From Phycisphaerae bacterium (lineage in GTDB: Bacteria; Planctomycetota; Phycisphaerae; Tepidisphaerales; Tepidisphaeraceae): a DNA stretch of 43,371 nucleotides. Location: contig JAICTV010000016.1 of the NCBI GenBank assembly GCA_025936175.1, positions 1 to 43,371 of the forward strand, written 5' to 3'. Positions 41,401-43,371 of the stretch are shown here, piece after piece. A program made the translations under genes and the position numbers. Numbering within the stretch: position 1 is the stretch's first letter; every line of letters begins with the position of its first letter. Under the pieces are notes generated by a model that saw only the letters and a program-made list of their open reading frames with translations, did not search any database and was not told where the DNA came from.

Positions 41401-42510
41401 AACAGCAACACGACCGGCGTGATCACGAACTTCACGCTGGTCAACGCCGACACGGGCCAGGACATCATGGACCTGACCGAGGGCGTCCAGCTCGACCTCA
41501 GTCAGCTCCCGGCGCATCTGGCGATCCGCGCCAATCCGAACCCGACCACCGTCGGCTCAGTGAAGTTCGGCTACGACCCGACGGCCGGGCAGTTCAACGC
41601 CAACTACCGCACCGAGAGCCTCCTGCCGTACGCGCTCTTCGCCGACAGCAACAACGGCACGAAGTACAATGCCGGGACCTTCACGCAGGGCAACCACACG
41701 CTCACCGGCACGTGCTTCAGCGGGACCAACGGCGCCGGCACCGCCGGCTCGACCACCACGCTGCACTTCAGCGTGACCAACGGCGTCGTGAACCAGAACA
41801 ACACCGTGACCAGCTTCAGCCTGATCAACGCCGACAACGGCCAGGTCGTCAAGACCATGGTCGAAGGCGAAACGCTCGACCTCTCGACCCTGCCGGCGCA
41901 CCTGTCAATGCGGGCGAATACCAATCCGTCCAAGGTCGGCAGCGTCAAGTTCAACCTCGACGGATCGCTCAAGCACACCGAGAGCAGCGGCCCGTACTCG
42001 CTCAACGGCGACAACTCCGGCGCGAGCTACACGCCGGTCACCTTCGCCAACGGCAGCCACACGCTGACGGCGCAGGTGTTCAGCGGTTCCGGCGGGAGCG
42101 GATCAGCGCAGGGCTCGTTGACGCTGCACTTCAACGTCACCGGCTCGGTGAACCAGCAGCAGAACACCGTCACCAGCTTCAGCCTGATCAACGCCGACAC
42201 CGGCGCGGTCATCCGGACGCTGGTCGAGAACGACACCATCAACCGCGCATCGCTCCCGGCCCACCTGTCGATCCGCGCCAACACGAACCCGGGCAAGGTG
42301 GGCAGCGTGGTGTTCGGCTACGACTCCAACGCCAAGTTCCACACCGAAAGCGCCGCGCCGTACTCGATGAACGGCGACAACAACGGCACGACGTACACGG
42401 CGGTCACCTTCACCGCCGGCGCCCATACGCTCGTGGGCACGGTCTGGAGCGCCAGCGGCGGGACGGGCACCAAGCAGGGATCGCTCACCCTGCACTTCAC
42501 GGTGAGCTAA
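32449..42510 (+). CDS. Giant secreted multi-domain protein (sialidase-like propellers, three P-domains, Ig-like and C-terminal repeats)
   Basis: 3353 residues from ATG 32449, preceded by AAAGGGGC; a GTG at 32425 is less likely. The N-terminus is basic and Gln-rich and leads to GLEGLEQRTLLSTLP at about 50-64, the LExR-type motif. Domains in order: sialidase/BNR-like propeller (67-330, SNNGGATWN); proprotein-convertase P-domain (368-522, ending WKLRIIDHHSGNVGHLFNWS); BNR repeats (528-770, SDDGGSTWT, SLDGGSTWSQ); SbsA-like Ig domain (800-905); P-domain 2 (935-1060, GDWKLEIDDQ); Ig (1120-1225); P-domain 3 (1264-1390, KGKWTLRVQSSG); sortilin/Vps10-like ten-bladed-type propeller (1418-2370, GGIWKTRNF, RSSDGGANW, YRSFDKGSTW); five Ig-like repeats (2484-2984); three C-terminal repeats (2991-3352). 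No sorting anchor is seen at the C-terminus. No active site is assigned; adhesion or polymer binding is inferred. Confidence 0.88.
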   Translation: MQYVVRPETEQAPAAQTVSDARPRSRRRRKAQQQQLSREILRRAALPALGLEGLEQRTLLSTLPTPTITTHTDVSGGGTDVNQSAPSISYDPSTPQKLVTVYTSNQPDATGEQRVFIQGRYSNNGGATWNTFSIPGNIFDPNISTAADKHLYSRATDASVGFDLHDNFYVAYSEHGDDYNDGAIVATKWSFSGNAPIRDQNISSKIVYQWAAHDGAFTPTLAVDTNQANFVDPETNAPQKDLGSNNIYIAWMTDTKAATNVSNFNPNSIILVSSNDAGKTFSSPTVMSHGTGSERDGYPKIAVSQGTSDGRVAPGLVTVIWDDFGSGHFGNTPTDTIRSNSIGGSGNNLVSDTTGGDVADALPGNPSTPTTTDFPLTVNVADPNFLLTDLDVSLSLHHDNLGDLSVLLVDPNGNSVELFHNKINEDGSTNQNQGLNGQDMGLVNNFSVPTSFDDQAARSIADASAQSPFIGSYRPIDPNGLAFFNGYTQQQVNGAWKLRIIDHHSGNVGHLFNWSLNLKTGAQPNPGDKAVATTRVLGANPKNAFPLNAAVSPDRGIGPGAVIASDNTLGSFSPYQGRLYVAYTNWLGSGTGNPADNTDIWLATSDDGGSTWTAHGRINDDEALSDGFSEASDGPKVRGRAQFMPSVAVDQVTGTLVMTWYDGRYDPSRTQVSQFIGTSLDGGSTWSQQTFLNQPNQVTDAITGTQHIRGPVPDNVSNNNPNRESTYGLGTHQDVVAVAGHIYPVWSGNLNGGIHGDNLLHIYTAGVVTAAGPRIVSSTMGPVSQSGDALNPAAADGSPKFSKFKVVFDRPIDPASFTASSVQVFYRSPTTVGTAPGTPVAVTTVAPTDLGVFGPAGAAGATTFLVQLTTPQTAVGTYSYFITPDMHDRVRNLGATVVGSTTASYAAAGNQINLRLPPTGTGGAGGDGVAGNPIDLTTSTINVSGVDPASVISKLKVNVSLTHTFDFDLALTLIAPDGRRILLSSNNGGAGANYTNTTFDDNAGTSIVNGSAPFTGSFIPEDALNQLDGLNPNGDWKLEIDDQFAIDTGTLSGWSLTVTSGVPGPGIGNFDDQNANAITAEPASGLGSGDVLAVPTPTSAGAFNGTYFLPPFTTDTQPIMITGPHVVSTHVNGNPITDDNLVLNKTVSSIDVVFDRPMDPTTVTAASVVSMTGPVGALAGPFTITQNPLGTDQDPAHPKTYRINFPAQTLSGTYVLTLSSSIKSKNGDSLDTNLNAGLDALRDISSDTVDVVATSSDTPQPIGAKVAQSSIDVSDSFLISKATLTLNITYANDPDLTATLIAPDGTQIPLFSKVGAAGASKANFQNTVFDDAATTPIQNGAAPFFGKFNPQLPLSTLIGRLAKGKWTLRVQSSGVLTGTLNSWSLSLAKPVPGTGVGELAADQATASFRIFTMDVANPQSHNTWTAIGGASNNDNSNSGRIGGLALDPSDPSGNTVYAAGASGGIWKTRNFLTTAEQGPTWIPLTDFGPTTAINIGSIAAFGQNNDTNQTILFAATGEGDTGSQGVGFLRSSDGGANWTLLDSTTNVDAQGNPLPINSPQRDHAFVGSSAFKILIDPKPAPSGDVIVYAALSGANGGVWRSLDSGKHWTNMSPVVNNVRLKNCTDIVLDLKSGFFDALNNPNGNLQYLYAAFQGSGVYFSPNRGTVWNPLLGTTGDPLIRDNTNPPPTAVQVSSPNDTPNTGGGRISLAKPALSGNELVDVQYQGWLYALVANADGSLHGVYETKDFGQTWTKIRMPITAADQPSNDIGNGDIPVFGVGTFNLQGNYDQSIAVDPNNPAVIYVGGTHDGTPTGFVRVDTTFVHDAHSFYEDSSSNSNFGLDATNNPVVLKGWPGTGSVITNPPFLNAVNDPYINLIRDPRTPFLANASVNVIHADSFTNDGGGASWIPFDIEGTDQHRIITMVDPLTGKTRIIVGDDQGIYSAVDDNGKFLFSFGNQTLPDASRNGNIQITQFYYGAIQPSNLAAQVAGALFYGQAQDDGALQSASDVLSTGNITWVGPEGDGTGVATDQTGTGTAYRYNWPCCNGLSNSGVGAGPTDFFMVTPPGSAPGTGISRTFGLIQDSQGGNTPDPQWPFLGGSSFAVNPISADQIIISSQKGRIFGTANQGRIWTEIGNPTALDSTYAPALAYGAPDPASGQDATNFFLYAGTSGGHIFVTFNGGGASGNDWIEISNGLDGSSVQAIVTNPLRGSHEAYAVTAGGVYYMSNSAAANPSWQKISGNLFNIQHSPFGDSSLGESQLQSLTSIVADWRYAIPDNLNNPTGPSHPVLYVAGEGGVYRSFDKGSTWHLFPDSTIDGAPANGGYLPNAHVSDLDLGVGNIDPTTGMPKVADSPDTLLATTYGRSSFGIRIAPTVVPSTLKLVGTPKLQQPLTISGISEISAFGNKVHLTLYDLTSGTAVYKAGWNPNDPVTTDTVSTRTDVKGNFSLNVAANVFGPGTRIIGVYLTDDAGVVSQSTITFPPGIPSVPDLDPASDTGSSQTDNLTKDNTPTFIGTADAGTKVTIFSDGIAVGNSLADSNGNYSVTTSALSSGNHNITATSTDVASNVQSTPSAALQITIDLAAPAQPSAPDLIDASDSGASNSDNITNIINPTFTGTAEKGAIVTLFDGQTQIGTATADANTGAWSILSSTLAQGSHTITAKATDAAGNVSANSSSLTVNIDVINPASPSVPDLLASSDDGASDTDNITTDQTPTFSGTADPSTAIDLLADGNVVGTGQSDVQGKWQITTSGPLGGGSYSFTARARDVAGNVSQPSVGLVVQINAPLPPPSVPDLTNASDSGASNTDNITNINKPTFTGTGPLSTTVELYSDNVLVGSIATDAQGKWSITLANALTDGQHNITARSNNGTLQSVFTNALQVTIDTQTPAAPSTPVLDPSSDTGTLGDNSTADTTPTYNGTGPASTIIDLLVNNTVFGTGQTDGQGKWQITSSGIPKGSYVVTARSRDLAGNLSSPSGGVALTITTNSNTTGVITNFTLVNADTGQDIMDLTEGVQLDLSQLPAHLAIRANPNPTTVGSVKFGYDPTAGQFNANYRTESLLPYALFADSNNGTKYNAGTFTQGNHTLTGTCFSGTNGAGTAGSTTTLHFSVTNGVVNQNNTVTSFSLINADNGQVVKTMVEGETLDLSTLPAHLSMRANTNPSKVGSVKFNLDGSLKHTESSGPYSLNGDNSGASYTPVTFANGSHTLTAQVFSGSGGSGSAQGSLTLHFNVTGSVNQQQNTVTSFSLINADTGAVIRTLVENDTINRASLPAHLSIRANTNPGKVGSVVFGYDSNAKFHTESAAPYSMNGDNNGTTYTAVTFTAGAHTLVGTVWSASGGTGTKQGSLTLHFTVS
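39898..41400 (+). repeat. Five tandem ~303-bp coding repeats (Ig-like domains)
   Basis: Units start at 39898, 40204, 40510, 40813 and 41116, spaced 306, 306, 303 and 303 bases. Each encodes P-S-x-P-D-L then SDxGxSxxDNIT, PTFxGTA and a G-x-x-x-I/F-T-A strand pair (bacterial Ig-like, Big_3/cadherin-like). Near-constant period and high similarity point to recent tandem duplication inside the giant gene. Confidence 0.9.
41419..42507 (+). repeat. Three C-terminal tandem repeats of ~365-387 bp
   Basis: Units begin at 41419, 41806 and 42169, each opening V-T/I-x-F-x-L-x-N-A-D. Shared marks are LPAHL, RANTNP, VGSVxF, a PYxLNGDN turn and LTLHFxV at the end. The second and third units match closely at the DNA level (for example ACCAGCTTCAGCCTGATCAA in both). 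I have seen this unit at the C-terminus of secreted proteins in Bacteroidetes and Myxobacteria; its role is unknown. Confidence 0.9.
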
Positions 42511-42822
42511 CGCGCCGCGCAGCGACATCGCGAAGCAGACGAACCTGACGGGCGCGACCTCACCACTCGCGCCCGCCGGCGTTTGCGCGCCCGCATGGAT
42601 GTCCCAAGGGAGGGCGAGGCTCCGGCCGAGCCGGCCGCGCGCCGCGCGACCGTTCCCCGCGCGCCGCGCGAACATCCCTGCGCGCGCCGGGCGATCATCC
42701 GCGCGGCGCTCAATCATCCCCGCGCGCCGTGCTCCCCGCGCGCCCGCGGCTCGGGCGTGAGCCTCGCCCTCCGGAGCGATCGCCGCGCGCCGGAGTCTTT
42801 GCGCGGTATCCTCCCCGGCGCG
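42511..42822. other. Intergenic region after the giant gene
   Basis: Contains palindromic element D copy 2 with an expanded centre. No terminator with a U-tract was found for the giant gene. Nothing else seen. Confidence 0.5.
42608..42772. repeat. Palindromic repeat element, type D copy 2, with internal tandem repeats
   Basis: Left arm GGGAGGGCGAGGCTCCGGCC (from 42608) and right arm complement GGAGGGCGAGGCTCACGCCC (to 42772) match the arms of the 1975-2045 element. The centre is expanded to ~110 bases and holds four to five degenerate ~20-base units of the form CGCGCGCCGCGCGA-x-C-x-TCC. It lies between the giant gene and an isomerase gene. Confidence 0.8.
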
Positions 42823-43371
42823 ATGAGCAGCGTGACTTTTGAGCCGGGCCTGGTCAGCGTCTCCTTCCGCGCGCTGGCCCCGAAGCAGATCGTGGATCTT
42901 GCTCGGGAGTGCGGGCTGAGGGGAATCGAGTGGGGCGGCGACGTGCACGTCCCGCCGGGAGATCTGCCCCGCGCTCGCGACGTGCGTCAAATGACGGCCG
43001 ACGCCGGCCTCCGCACTTTCGCGTACGGCTCGTATCTTCGCCTCGGCGAAGACGATGCGCCGGCGCAGTTCGACGCGGCGATCGACGTTGCGCTGGAGCT
43101 GAACGCGCCGGCGATCCGCGTCTGGGCCGGCCGCCGCGGCTCGGCGCAGGCAAACGCCGAGTACCGTCGCCGCGTCGCCGATCACGCGATCGACCTTGCC
43201 GACCGCGCCCGCGCCCGCACCCCCGCCCCCGACCCCGCCCACGCCCGCGCCCGCGCCGCCAATCCCGACCTCATGATCTGCTATGAGTATCACGCCGACA
43301 CTCTCACCGACTCCGATGCCAGCGCGCTCGATCTTCTCGCCGCCACCGATCACCCCAACATCGCCGCGCTC
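42823..43371 (+). CDS. Xylose-isomerase-like TIM-barrel protein, N-terminal part (runs off the window)
   Basis: 183 codons are present with no stop before the window edge. The translation starts MSSVTFEPGLVSVSFRALAP and continues with barrel strands ARECGLRGIEWGGDVHVPPG, GLRTFAYGSYLRLGEDD and NAPAIRVWAGRRGS, then a helix region and LMICYEYHADTLTD, with the conserved Glu of the metal site near YEYH. This is the sugar phosphate isomerase/epimerase fold, as for 14478-15338. An unusual GC-rich stretch (about 43200-43260, CCCGC-type repeats) encodes RARARTPAPDPAHARARA, a low-complexity loop. Start ATG 42823; no strong binding site is visible. Substrate unknown. Confidence 0.85.
   Translation, partial: MSSVTFEPGLVSVSFRALAPKQIVDLARECGLRGIEWGGDVHVPPGDLPRARDVRQMTADAGLRTFAYGSYLRLGEDDAPAQFDAAIDVALELNAPAIRVWAGRRGSAQANAEYRRRVADHAIDLADRARARTPAPDPAHARARAANPDLMICYEYHADTLTDSDASALDLLAATDHPNIAAL

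Overview
The window is strongly GC-rich bacterial chromosome and most likely comes from a planctomycete of the class Phycisphaerae (Tepidisphaera-like). This rests on four things. Several very large secreted proteins carry an N-terminal E-x-L-E-x-R-x-L-[LF]-[SA] motif. There are dockerin-like GDxNxDGVINGDDY pairs, and a prepilin-like protein with the planctomycete H-x9-D-[GW]-type C-terminus. ECF sigma factors are abundant, one of them with a long membrane-anchored extracytoplasmic extension. The assignment is inference; no rRNA gene is present. No phage, integrase, transposase or CRISPR array was seen.

Layout. 1-392 (minus) is the 5' end of atpD (F1 ATP synthase beta). 849-5683 (plus) holds a lipoprotein with a six-hairpin-glycosidase-like fold, a VKOR-DsbA disulfide-forming fusion and a periplasmic TPR protein. 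5879-10164 (plus) is a sigma-factor block: an ECF sigma factor, its translationally coupled anti-sigma-like partner, a membrane-anchored protein, then a second ECF sigma factor fused through a transmembrane helix to two beta-sandwich domains. 10313-11994 (minus) carries a quinone oxidoreductase and a prepilin-like protein. 12108-14295 (plus) is a BlaI/M56 (BlaR1-like) regulatory pair with a visible promoter and two candidate operators. 14478-16743 (minus) contains a TIM-barrel sugar isomerase, a small unknown gene and lipA. 16777-18066 (plus) contains a D-2-hydroxyacid dehydrogenase and a small Cys/His-rich protein.

18180-25083 (minus) is a run of three secreted proteins sharing the LExR-type N-terminus: a parallel beta-helix protein, a GH25 lysozyme-like protein with dockerin-like tail, and a TIM-barrel hydrolase-like protein with SdrD-B-like repeats. 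A tRNA-Ser(GGA) follows at 25282-25370 (plus). 25403-28321 (minus) encodes a secreted protein with four copies of an unrecognised ~120-130-residue domain. 29075-32058 (minus) is a soluble four-PAS histidine kinase coupled to a NarL-type response regulator. 32449-42510 (plus) is one giant 3353-residue surface or secreted protein: sialidase-like propellers, three P-domains, five Ig-like repeats and three C-terminal repeats. 42823-43371 is the start of another TIM-barrel isomerase that runs off the window.

Much of the intergenic space is taken up by palindromic repeats of at least three kinds (A/B at 677, 5717, 10202, 14333 and 18089; C at 15353; D at 1975 and 42608). One D copy lies in frame inside a coding sequence. 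Two clear intrinsic terminators (23030-23066 and 28820-28861) define minus-strand transcription units. The most interesting items are the transmembrane sigma factor, the BlaI-operator/leaderless-promoter arrangement with an M56 protein whose sensor domain has been replaced, a perfect 12-bp palindrome covering the start codon of the TPR gene, the in-frame palindromic insertion, and the shared LExR-type N-terminal motif.
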